A stretch of DNA of 64,000 bases, from positions 124,001-188,000 of the forward strand of contig NZ_JBHSHD010000002.1 in the NCBI RefSeq assembly GCF_042652785.1, in the 5' to 3' direction. The stretch comes from Dokdonella_A ginsengisoli. Lineage in GTDB: Bacteria > Pseudomonadota > Gammaproteobacteria > Xanthomonadales > Rhodanobacteraceae. The notes beneath the pieces are model-generated. The model saw only the letters and a list, made by a program, of their open reading frames with translations. It had not been told where the DNA came from and made no database searches. Both the position numbers and the translations under genes were made by a program. Below, one piece after another: positions 24,454-32,784 of this stretch (its first letter is position 1; each line of letters opens with the position of its first letter).

Positions 24454-27400
24454 ATGACGATCCACATCCCCACGCGCGCGCTCCGCCTCGTGCGCCGGGT
24501 GGCATGCTTCAGCGTCGCCGCGCTCGCGCCGGCGTCGTTCGCGCACACCGCCGTTCCCTCGACAGGCATTCGTGCCGAGCGGGCCGCAACCCTCGGCGCC
24601 TTGCCGGGCGGCAGCGTGCTCTACAGCCAGAACATCCTGCAGCACGACGGGCAGGGCGAAGCCCGAGCGATCGTCTCCATGGTGTTTCCGGACCCCGACT
24701 ACGCCGCGTACAGCGGCGAGGGCGCGGACGATTTCTACGTCGCCGACGCTTCCGGCTGGACGATCGATCAGGTCATCGCCAACGGAATCGTTTACGGGAC
24801 CGATGTGCCCAACGGCACCGACGTGGATGTCGGACCCTTCAGGATCGCCATCTATCCCGACGCCGGCGGCCAGCCCGCGGCGGCTGCCGCCTGCAGTTAC
24901 GACGCATTGCCCCATACCCACGGAGCACTTTCCGGCGGCGCCTGGAGCGCCTTCGGCATGGCCTTGCCGACGCCGTGCAGCCTGGCGCAGGGCACGTACT
25001 GGCTGTCGATCGTCGCCACCCCTCCGGCGCCGCTCGACATCCGGTACACGTGGAACTGGAGTGCCGTGCACCTGGGTTCGCCGGTGCCAGGCCATTCGCC
25101 GATGGTGCGCAATCCGGGCGGCGATCTCTACCCGAACTGCCCGACCTGGACCGGGCTGGAAGCGTGCGTCAATACATCGGCGAACGGCCTGGTGTTCCAG
25201 CTCATCGGCTCGGTCGTCGCACAGGCGCCGCCACCCGAAAGCGGCATCGCGCTGAGCGTGGGGCTGGCGCAATACGACGGCGATCCTGCCCAGTGCGCCA
25301 GCGCGGGTACGCTTCAGGCCAGCGTCGGCGACCAGATCAACGCCTGCTACACGGTGACCAACCACACGCCGCTGACGCTGAACTATCACACGCTCGCCGA
25401 CGCCTCCGGCGGAGCGCCGCTGTTCACCAACGCCAACGTGCCAATCGCGCCGGGCGAGAGCTATCGGTACAACCGCATCTTCGCGGCCGCCCAGTCCACG
25501 ACGCTCGATCCCGCCTGGACGGGACACACGATACTGCCGCCCTACGTGCCGACCGCGAGCACGGACGCCTTCGTCGACATCGCGGCGAGCGGCACGCTAC
25601 TGGAACCCTCGCCCCTGACGCGCCAGATCGATCAACCGCTGCCGTTCGCCTTCGACTTCTACGGCGTGGCGTATTCGAGCATCTGCATCAGCGACTGGGG
25701 CCTGATCGCCTTCAAGGCGACACCGGCCGACAGCTGCGGCGCGGCCGAAGGCGGCGAACCGCTGCCGTTCGCGTACGGCTTCGGCGCGACGGTCGAGGCC
25801 GCCCTGATGCCATGGTGGGATTTCTTCGGAACCGCCGGCAGCCTCCACGTCGCCACGCTCGGTTCCGCGCCGGCGCGCCGGTTCGTCGTGCAGTGGACCG
25901 ACAAGAACCACGTCGACGCCTACTACGCCGATCCCGGCGATCCGGGCCGGGTCACCTTCCAGGCCATCCTCAACGAGGACGGCACGTTCGACTACCGCTA
26001 CCGGACGGTCGAGTTCGGCGCCCAGGACGGCGTCCACGACTTCGGCCGATCGGCCACGGTCGGCCTGCAGGCCGGCCAGAGCGGGCCGTCCAACTACCAA
26101 TACTCGTGGGGCGCGCCGGTGCTCAGCGACGGTCTCTCCCTGCACTGGGCGCGAGGCGAATCGGCGAGCTTCACGGCCTCGCAGTCGGCCACGCTCGACG
26201 TCGGCGCGCCGCAGATCGCGCTCGGCCAGACCACGCTCGCGGCGAGCGCCGCGGCAGGCGGCAGCGCCACGGCGACCCTCGATTTCCGCAACGACGGCGA
26301 CCGCGACCTGGACTGGACGTCCGGGGAGATGTCGGCCGGCGCTCGACACTATCCGATTCCCCCGCGCAATCGTGCCCTGCATCCGCGTCGCGAAGCGCCC
26401 AGCGGATTGCCGCTGCGCACTGCGACGGCCGCGGCCGCGCCGCCGGCGAAGGCGAAGGACGTGCCGATCACCCCGCTTCGCTATCGGCCGCCCGTACCCG
26501 CGTTCGGAATGGTGTTTTCGACCTGGTTTCCCTATGAGCTCAACAGTTATGCCCAGCTGGACGCTTCGTTCCCCGGCGCCTTGCAGTACCTGAGCCAGAG
26601 CTCGCACTCCTATTTCGCCGGCACGTTCGTGGACTACGATTTTTCGACCGCATACGTGGTCGACGCCTATTTCCGGCTCCTGATCGCCATCGATACGAAC
26701 GACGGTTCGGAGCGGATCATCGGCAATGTCGACGTGCCTGCCTCGGCCGGTTTCCCGACCGGCATGCGCTGGGACCCGAGCAGCGGCACGACCTATCTCG
26801 TCGCGGCGAATTTCGGCACCTGCTCCACCACGCTGTACACGGTGGACCTGGCTTCCGCCGCCGTGCAGGCGGTCGGCAATATCCCTGATGCCGGCCTCAT
26901 CGACCTCGCGATCGATCCGGCCGGGAACGCGTGGAGCGTGGACATCTGCAACCAGAACACCGTCGTCGTCGACCTGGCCGGCGCCCAGGTCGACGTGGTC
27001 GGTGCGCTCGGCATTGACGTGACCACCGCCGCCGGCATGGACTTCGACGCGAGCACCGGCACGCTCTACTTCGCCGCGGTCGACAACGGCAGCTTCGATC
27101 CAGCCACCGGCGCCTACGAAAGCCACCTGTACACGATCGACCGGCAGTCCGGCCAGGCCACGGTGGTGAACGACGGCTACGGCGGCTTCGTCGGGCCGGG
27201 AACCTACCACCAGGGCAGCGCCCTGATCGGCAGCCAGCTCGACGCGCTGGCCATTGCGGCCGCGCCGGGACCCTGCGCGTCGCCGGACGACATTGCCTGG
27301 CTCAGCCGATCGCCATCGGAAGGAACCGTGCAGCCGGGCAGTACGCAGGCCGTCACGCTGACCTTCGACGCGAGCGGGCTGGCACCGGGGACCTACACCG

Positions 27401-27513
27401 GCAACGCGTGCATCGACAGCAACGATCCCGAGCGACGGCAAGTCGCGGTGCCGGTCACCTTCACCGTCACCGGCGATCCCGACCTCGTCTTCGGCGACGG
27501 CTTCGACCCTTGA
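24454..27513 (+). CDS. Large secreted beta-rich protein with C-terminal FGDGFDP motif
   Basis: 1019 residues with signal peptide (1-31, basic MTIHIPTRALRLVRR). The N-terminal 220 residues are a beta-sandwich of unknown type; a middle domain (about 430-590) looks like a lectin or laminin-G-like fold (PADSCGAAEGGEPLPFAYGFG). Residues near 590-620 match Hydin/BACON-type Ig repeats (QIALGQTTLAASAAAGGSAT), followed by a beta-propeller (about 680-930) and a second Ig-like repeat (LSRSPSEGTVQPGSTQAVTL). The last residues are DLVFGDGFDP. It should be displayed on or exported from the cell. It follows the sigma factor/kinase pair with a 190-bp gap and may be in its regulon. Confidence 0.7.
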   Translation: MTIHIPTRALRLVRRVACFSVAALAPASFAHTAVPSTGIRAERAATLGALPGGSVLYSQNILQHDGQGEARAIVSMVFPDPDYAAYSGEGADDFYVADASGWTIDQVIANGIVYGTDVPNGTDVDVGPFRIAIYPDAGGQPAAAAACSYDALPHTHGALSGGAWSAFGMALPTPCSLAQGTYWLSIVATPPAPLDIRYTWNWSAVHLGSPVPGHSPMVRNPGGDLYPNCPTWTGLEACVNTSANGLVFQLIGSVVAQAPPPESGIALSVGLAQYDGDPAQCASAGTLQASVGDQINACYTVTNHTPLTLNYHTLADASGGAPLFTNANVPIAPGESYRYNRIFAAAQSTTLDPAWTGHTILPPYVPTASTDAFVDIAASGTLLEPSPLTRQIDQPLPFAFDFYGVAYSSICISDWGLIAFKATPADSCGAAEGGEPLPFAYGFGATVEAALMPWWDFFGTAGSLHVATLGSAPARRFVVQWTDKNHVDAYYADPGDPGRVTFQAILNEDGTFDYRYRTVEFGAQDGVHDFGRSATVGLQAGQSGPSNYQYSWGAPVLSDGLSLHWARGESASFTASQSATLDVGAPQIALGQTTLAASAAAGGSATATLDFRNDGDRDLDWTSGEMSAGARHYPIPPRNRALHPRREAPSGLPLRTATAAAAPPAKAKDVPITPLRYRPPVPAFGMVFSTWFPYELNSYAQLDASFPGALQYLSQSSHSYFAGTFVDYDFSTAYVVDAYFRLLIAIDTNDGSERIIGNVDVPASAGFPTGMRWDPSSGTTYLVAANFGTCSTTLYTVDLASAAVQAVGNIPDAGLIDLAIDPAGNAWSVDICNQNTVVVDLAGAQVDVVGALGIDVTTAAGMDFDASTGTLYFAAVDNGSFDPATGAYESHLYTIDRQSGQATVVNDGYGGFVGPGTYHQGSALIGSQLDALAIAAAPGPCASPDDIAWLSRSPSEGTVQPGSTQAVTLTFDASGLAPGTYTGNACIDSNDPERRQVAVPVTFTVTGDPDLVFGDGFDP

Positions 27514-27624
27514 GCGTGTTCGCGGAATCGGGCGCGGCCGGGCCGCGCTCCCTTTCGCACCAACGGATGCGCCGCGGAGACGGCGGCAATTCCTGAAACC
27601 GTTTCCCCGCGGTTTTCCCGTCGT

Positions 27625-27649
27625 GCGGCCCGGAATGAATCCGGGCCGC
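27625..27649. terminator. Hairpin between convergent genes
   Basis: A perfect 10-bp stem (27625-27634 with 27640-27649) around an ATGAA loop sits between the convergent secreted-protein and SNF2 genes. There is no T-tract on either side, so it may only stop exonucleases or slow polymerase. Confidence 0.35.
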
Positions 27650-27692
27650 TGCGCGCCGATCGCGAGCGAGGCGCGGCGGCTTTTCGAGGGCC

Positions 27693-30600
27693 TTACAGCG
27701 GCGCGAACAGCTCCGCCAGGTCTTCCTCGTCGAAGCGCAGGCTCTGCGTGCTGCCGCCTTCGAGCACGGCCTGTGCGAGTTCCGCCTTGCGCTGCTGCAG
27801 CGCCTGGATCTTCTCCTCGACGGTGCCCGAGCAGATCAGCTTGTAGACGAACACGGCCTTGTCCTGGCCGATGCGGTGCGCACGGTCGGTGGCCTGCGTT
27901 TCCACCGCCGGGTTCCACCACGGGTCGTAGTGGATGACGGTGTCGGCGGCGGTCAGGTTGAGGCCGACGCCGCCGGCCTTGAGGCTGATCAGGAACAGCG
28001 GCACGTTCCCTTCCTGGAAGTGCTTGACCAGGTCGCCGCGTTCGCGCGCGGGCGTGTCGCCGGTGAGCGACTGCCAGCGCAGCTGGCGCGCGTCGAGCGC
28101 CTCGCCGATCAGGCCGAGCATCTCGGTGAACTGGCTGAAGACCAGCACGCGGCGGCCTTCGTCGACGAGGCCGTCGAGCAGGTCCAGCAGCAGCTCGAGC
28201 TTGGCCGAGCCGTCGACGCGGCGCGCGCCGTCGAGCTTGACCAGGCGCGGATCGCAGCAGGCCTGGCGCAGCTTGAGCAACGCGTCGAGCACGACGATGC
28301 CGCTCTGCGCGAGACCGCGCTTGCGCACTTCGGCCAGCACGCGCTCGTGCTGGGCCAGGCGCAGCGTTTCGTACAGCTCGCGCTGCGCGCCGTCCAGTTC
28401 CACCTGCCGCGCGATCTCGGTCTTCGGCGGCAGATCGTCCAGCACGTCCTCCTTGCGCCGGCGCAGCAGCAGCGGCGCGATGCGGCGCTGCAGGCGCATC
28501 CGGCGCTCGACGTCGCCGTGCTTCTCGATCGGCGTGCGATAGAACTTGGTGAAGCTCTTCTCCACGCCGAGCAGGCCGGGCTCGACCGCGTCGAACTGCG
28601 CCCACAGCTCGCCGAGGTGGTTTTCCAGCGGCGTGCCGGTCATCGCCAGGCGCCGCCGCGCCGGCAGCTTGCGCACCGACTTCGCGGTCTGGCTCTTGGC
28701 GTTCTTGATCGCCTGCGCCTCGTCGAGCACGAGCAGCGCGTAGGTGTGCGCGGCGAGCGCGTCCTCGTCACGCGCGAGCAGCGGATAGGTGGTGATGACG
28801 AGGTCGTGCTGCGGAATCCGCGCGTACAGTTCGGAACGTTCCGGACCGTGCAGCACCAGCGCCGAAAGATCCGGCGCGAAGCGCTTCGCCTCGTCACGCC
28901 AGTTCGCCACCAGGCTGGTCGGCGCGACGATCAGCGCCGGCCCGTCGAGCCGCCCGCGCTGCTTCTCCGACAGCAGGTGCGCAAGCAGCTGCACGGTCTT
29001 GCCGAGCCCCATGTCGTCGGCGAGGATGCCGCCGAGCCCGGCGTCGGCGAGGAAGCCGAGCCAGGCCAGGCCGTCGCGCTGGTAGGCGCGCAGCTCGGCG
29101 CGGAAACCTTCCGGTTCGGCCAGCGGCGTGCGCGCCTCGCGCAGGCGTTCGAGTTCGGCGCGCAGGCGTTCGCCGCCGCGCCAGGGCAGGTCCGGCCCGA
29201 GTTCCTGCAGCACCGAGGCCTGCGAACGATGCAGGTGCAGGGCGCCGTCAGCGGTTTCGTGGCCGCTCGTCTGCAGCCATTCGAGCAGCGGCGCGATCAG
29301 CTCGCGCAGCTTGCCCAGCGGCAGCGGCACGCGCCGGCGCGCATCGATCGGCACCAGCCAGACCGCATCCTCGGCCTCGCCCTTGCGCGGCGCGAACGGA
29401 AACTGCGGATCGGCCAGCAGGCGATGCAGGATCGGCAGCAGGTCGACGCGCTCACCACCCAGGTCGATACCCAGGCGCAGGTCGAACCAGGCGTTGCCCG
29501 ATTCCTCGATCTCGGCGTACCAGTCGTCCGGCTCGTCGACCAGCTCGAACGGGAAATCGGATTCGGATTCGATGCGAAAACCCAGTTCGCGCAGGCGCGA
29601 GGCGAGCGCGAAGACCTGGTCCGCCGCGGCGAGCTGACCGCGGCCGTGCTCGATGACGAAATCGCCCTCGCGCAGCACACCGCGCGCGACGCCGGTGATG
29701 CGCGGCAGCAGTTCGGCGTCGACGAAGCCGACGCTGTCCAGGCGTTCGGCCGCGGCGATCTCGCTGGCGCGGTCGCGCACGATCTCCAGCAGGCGGCCCT
29801 CGTGCAGGCGCCGCTCGCGCGAGGCGGCCGCGGCGAATTTCAGGCGCGGGCCGTCATAGTCGAAACTCAGCCGCACGCAGCCGGCCTGGTACGGCTGGCC
29901 GAGCGCCTGCGCCGGCACCGCGCGCAGGGTCAGCACCGGCGTCGGCGTGACCTTGTGCGTTTCCAGCCGCGCCGGCGGCGCCGGCGCCGGCAGCGATTTC
30001 AGCCGCGGGCTGCGCTGCCAGCGCTCGTCGAGCAGGGCCGCCTGCTCCGGCAGCAGCACCGGCGCGCGCAGCGCCGCCTCGGCGACCTCGGCGTCGGCGT
30101 CGACCAGGCCCAGCGCGCGCTGCGCCGGCTCCCAGTACCACAGCCGCCCGATGCGCAGCAGGCGCGCCTTCGGCGATGCATCGGCCAGCACCGGCATCAG
30201 CTTCTGGCTGCCGTCCTCGTAGCTCTGCCACTGCCAGCCGAGCGCGCGCTGCGGACCGAGCGCGACGCGCTGCGCGGACGGCTTGTCCATGAAGCACGGG
30301 TACTCGGTCAGCAGGGTTTCCAGCAGGGCTTCGTCGCGCGCTTCGGTCAGCAGGTACGCGCCGGCGGAAACCGGCGTGCGCATGCGCAGCTGCGCGACGT
30401 GCTCGAACTGCGCCGGGCTGAGCCCGGCCCACGGATCGCCGGCGAGATGCGGCTGGATCGGCCGCGGCGCGACGTAGCCGCCGCGCTTGCCCGGCGTCAG
30501 CCACACCGGCTGCGCCTGCACGCCGGGCAGCGCGCCCGCGCCCAGGCGCAGCACGAAACCGAACACGCGTGCGGCTTCCGCGGCCTTCTCCACGCTCGCC

Positions 30601-30995
30601 GCGGCGGGCGCCTCCAGCGTGTCGAGCCAGCTCGCCCACGGACCGAGCGGCGGCGGCTCGACCGGCCGCATCGGCACCGGTGCGGCGGCGTCGAGCGCCT
30701 TCAGCACGAGCGCGGCAACGTGCTTGCAGTCGCCGCCGAGCGGACAGGTGCAGTGCGTGTGCAGATGCGGCAGCGCGGCGCCGTTCAGCGCGATGCGCAC
30801 GCTCGCCGTGTACGGCTCCGGCGCGCCACCCTGCACCGCACCGTACAGCGCGCCGGCTTCCGCACGCTCGCTGTCGTACCAGATCCGCCGCACGCGGCCG
30901 TGGCGCAGGTAGCCCGCGCCCTCCTCGAGCGTGTGCCGGTCCAGCGCGGACTCCGCACGCTGCGACAGCCATTGGCGAAAGGTCGATTCATCCAT
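27693..30995 (-). CDS. SNF2-family ATPase with SWIM zinc domain
   Basis: 1100 residues. Near the N-terminus is a SWIM zinc finger, Cys82-x-Cys84-x5-Cys90-x-His92 (CTCPLGGDCKH). The C-terminal half holds the SNF2 helicase motor: motif I LADDMGLGKTVQ, motif II LDEAQAIKN, and the second lobe with SLKAGGVGLNLTAAD and ATDRAHRIGQDK. Bacterial SNF2/SWIM proteins act on DNA, often remodelling RNA polymerase or nucleoprotein complexes; the target here is unknown. Start ATG 30995 (MDESTFRQW) was chosen because the upstream in-frame sequence is low-complexity Arg-rich. Confidence 0.9.
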   Translation of the reverse strand: MDESTFRQWLSQRAESALDRHTLEEGAGYLRHGRVRRIWYDSERAEAGALYGAVQGGAPEPYTASVRIALNGAALPHLHTHCTCPLGGDCKHVAALVLKALDAAAPVPMRPVEPPPLGPWASWLDTLEAPAAASVEKAAEAARVFGFVLRLGAGALPGVQAQPVWLTPGKRGGYVAPRPIQPHLAGDPWAGLSPAQFEHVAQLRMRTPVSAGAYLLTEARDEALLETLLTEYPCFMDKPSAQRVALGPQRALGWQWQSYEDGSQKLMPVLADASPKARLLRIGRLWYWEPAQRALGLVDADAEVAEAALRAPVLLPEQAALLDERWQRSPRLKSLPAPAPPARLETHKVTPTPVLTLRAVPAQALGQPYQAGCVRLSFDYDGPRLKFAAAASRERRLHEGRLLEIVRDRASEIAAAERLDSVGFVDAELLPRITGVARGVLREGDFVIEHGRGQLAAADQVFALASRLRELGFRIESESDFPFELVDEPDDWYAEIEESGNAWFDLRLGIDLGGERVDLLPILHRLLADPQFPFAPRKGEAEDAVWLVPIDARRRVPLPLGKLRELIAPLLEWLQTSGHETADGALHLHRSQASVLQELGPDLPWRGGERLRAELERLREARTPLAEPEGFRAELRAYQRDGLAWLGFLADAGLGGILADDMGLGKTVQLLAHLLSEKQRGRLDGPALIVAPTSLVANWRDEAKRFAPDLSALVLHGPERSELYARIPQHDLVITTYPLLARDEDALAAHTYALLVLDEAQAIKNAKSQTAKSVRKLPARRRLAMTGTPLENHLGELWAQFDAVEPGLLGVEKSFTKFYRTPIEKHGDVERRMRLQRRIAPLLLRRRKEDVLDDLPPKTEIARQVELDGAQRELYETLRLAQHERVLAEVRKRGLAQSGIVVLDALLKLRQACCDPRLVKLDGARRVDGSAKLELLLDLLDGLVDEGRRVLVFSQFTEMLGLIGEALDARQLRWQSLTGDTPARERGDLVKHFQEGNVPLFLISLKAGGVGLNLTAADTVIHYDPWWNPAVETQATDRAHRIGQDKAVFVYKLICSGTVEEKIQALQQRKAELAQAVLEGGSTQSLRFDEEDLAELFAPL

Positions 30996-31137
30996 GCGCG
31001 AACGCGTGCGGCCGGCCGGGAAACCTCCCATCCTGCGCGCGCGCGCCGCCGCCGTCCAGCCCGCGTCGCGGGAACCGCGACGGCGCGACGGAAACGGTTC
31101 AGCGAGGAATGCCGCCGACGGCCGGTTGCCGCGTTCC

Positions 31138-32517
31138 TCAGGCGGCGAAGTGCGCCTGCGCGCGCGCGATCGTCGCGTCCGCATCCTCGGCAATGGCACG
31201 GAACGCGTTCGAAATGCGCGCCTCGCCGGCGACGCGCCGCCAGAATTCGCGCGCCATCGGCGCCGCCGCGCGCCAGTCGGAAGCCTGTTCCGGCGCCGGC
31301 AGCGCGATCTCGTAGCGGCGTTCGACGATCTCGCCGTTGACCGCCGGCCGGAACCGCATCGGCAGCATGTCGTAGGCCGGCGCGAGCGGCAGCGGCAGCG
31401 CATCGCGCAGGTGCAGCGAGGCGTTGCCCAGGTGCATGTCGCTGTTGCCGATCAGCGTTCCGTACCAGTGGAACAGGCGCAGGCGGCGCGCGTCGTCGGC
31501 GTCGAGCCAGCCGTCGCGATGCAGCTGCGCGGCGAAGCTGAGCCATGCGACGCGACCGTGGCCGTAATGCGCCGCGTCGAGCGCGGCCAGCGAGACCAGA
31601 CCGCGGCGGCCGAGCGACGGCGTGCGATCGAAACGCGTCGACTGCAGGAAAACCCGCCCGCCGGCTTCGACGATCGTGCTGTCCGCGGCGGGAAGGCCGT
31701 GCTCGCGCAGCACCGCGCCGGCATGATGTTCGGCGATCAACAGGTCGGCCCAGCGCCGCCCGGCCGGCGTTTCCAACTGATCGCTGAACTTGACGATGAC
31801 CGGGACGAAGCCTTCTTCCGATCGCAAGGTGATCGCGAACTTCGGCTGCTCGCCCCCGGCCGACGACCCGACCGCCTCGCCGCGCAGCGCAGCTTCGGCG
31901 AGTGGCGGGTAGCGCGCGACGCGATCGTCCAGGGGAAGCGTGCCCTGCGGATCGAGGATCGACTGCAGCGCACGCTGCAGGGACACCTCGCCGAGGACCA
32001 GATCGCCGGACAGGTCGTCGCCATGGCGCAGCATCGCGAGCACGACGTCGTCGCCGCGCCAGAGCAGGATGTCGTCCGATGCGCCGATTTCGGCGGCGAC
32101 GCGGCGCGCGAACGCGCGGCCGAGAAAACCCTGCGGCCGCTGGTCGTCGAGGAACCAGGGCAAGCCGGGGTACAGGCCGGAGGCGAAATCGCCGTGCGTC
32201 AGCGCCGGGCGCTCGCCGTCGGGCGCGAAGAAGAATCCGTCGCCGTGCAGCGCATGCAGTTCGCCGATCCGCTCGGGCCGCGCCTGGGCGTCGATGCGAT
32301 ACAGCGCCCAGTGACTGCCCAGGCGCGCGATTTCGTGAGCGAGCGCGTAGCGCGCCGCGCGCGCGCGGCCGATGCGCACGACGCGCTCGCCGGCCTGCGT
32401 CAGCAGGCGCGAAACCGTCGGCTGGCTGACCCCGAGTTCAGCCGCGATCGCCGCCGCCGGCAGCACGCCGCGGCGACGCAGCAGGGTTTCGAGAAGGTCC
32501 CAGCGAGCCTCGTCCAT
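31138..32517 (-). CDS. yjjJ: HipA-family kinase with fused N-terminal HTH (YjjJ-type)
   Basis: 459 residues; E. coli YjjJ has about 443. Residues 1-60 form a winged helix-turn-helix (LLETLLRRRGVLPAAAIAAELG, VSQPTVSRLL), in place of the separate HipB antitoxin. The HipA-like kinase follows: ATP-binding GEQPKFAIT, a catalytic loop GTLIGNSDMHLGNA with Asp360, and the metal-binding YD of APAYDMLPM. HipA kinases phosphorylate glutamyl-tRNA synthetase in E. coli; the YjjJ target is less clear. Because the DNA-binding part is on the same chain, autoregulation at the GAATAGA repeats at 32528-32665 is likely. Confidence 0.85.
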   Translation of the reverse strand: MDEARWDLLETLLRRRGVLPAAAIAAELGVSQPTVSRLLTQAGERVVRIGRARAARYALAHEIARLGSHWALYRIDAQARPERIGELHALHGDGFFFAPDGERPALTHGDFASGLYPGLPWFLDDQRPQGFLGRAFARRVAAEIGASDDILLWRGDDVVLAMLRHGDDLSGDLVLGEVSLQRALQSILDPQGTLPLDDRVARYPPLAEAALRGEAVGSSAGGEQPKFAITLRSEEGFVPVIVKFSDQLETPAGRRWADLLIAEHHAGAVLREHGLPAADSTIVEAGGRVFLQSTRFDRTPSLGRRGLVSLAALDAAHYGHGRVAWLSFAAQLHRDGWLDADDARRLRLFHWYGTLIGNSDMHLGNASLHLRDALPLPLAPAYDMLPMRFRPAVNGEIVERRYEIALPAPEQASDWRAAAPMAREFWRRVAGEARISNAFRAIAEDADATIARAQAHFAA

Positions 32518-32524
32518 GAGGTGG

Positions 32525-32553
32525 ATTGAATAGATTCATGAATAGATAGTCAA
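32525..32553 (-). promoter_or_regulatory. yjjJ promoter
   Basis: On the minus strand TTGACT (32553-32548) and TTCAAT (32530-32525) are 17 bp apart, and the -10 ends 8 bp before the ATG at 32517. Transcription would start at or very near the start codon. The two proximal GAATAGAT boxes lie across the spacer and -10. Confidence 0.6.
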
Positions 32554-32665
32554 GCCAAGCCCGCTCAGAAAAGCTCGCAAGGATAGACTATCTCAATGAT
32601 ATGCAATGGAAATTATGGAATAGACAACCAGACCCAATCCAAACCTCTGCGATTCTTGAATAGAT
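32528..32665. repeat. Array of GAATAGA repeats in the yjjJ upstream region
   Basis: GAATAGAT occurs at 32528-32535, 32540-32547 and 32658-32665; GAATAGAC at 32618-32625; and a related palindrome GATAG-A-CTATC at 32582-32592. The first two are 12 bp apart and overlap the promoter; ATTCATGAAT (32534-32543) is a perfect palindrome inside them. The array is the most AT-rich stretch of this region. It is a likely operator for the HTH of YjjJ. Confidence 0.65.
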
Positions 32666-32784
32666 ATTTCGCAGAAGACGCGGACCTACGCCGACGCGAC
32701 GGGCCGGATCGGCCGCCGTATCGTCCGACGCAAATTCCAGCCTCGCCCCGCGACGTCACGGACAGCGCCGCGACGTTGTCGGCC

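Noticed and set aside
27876..31340. 1154-codon plus-strand open frame
   Set aside because: Antisense to the SNF2/SWIM gene, whose catalytic motifs are intact; no domain in the antisense product.
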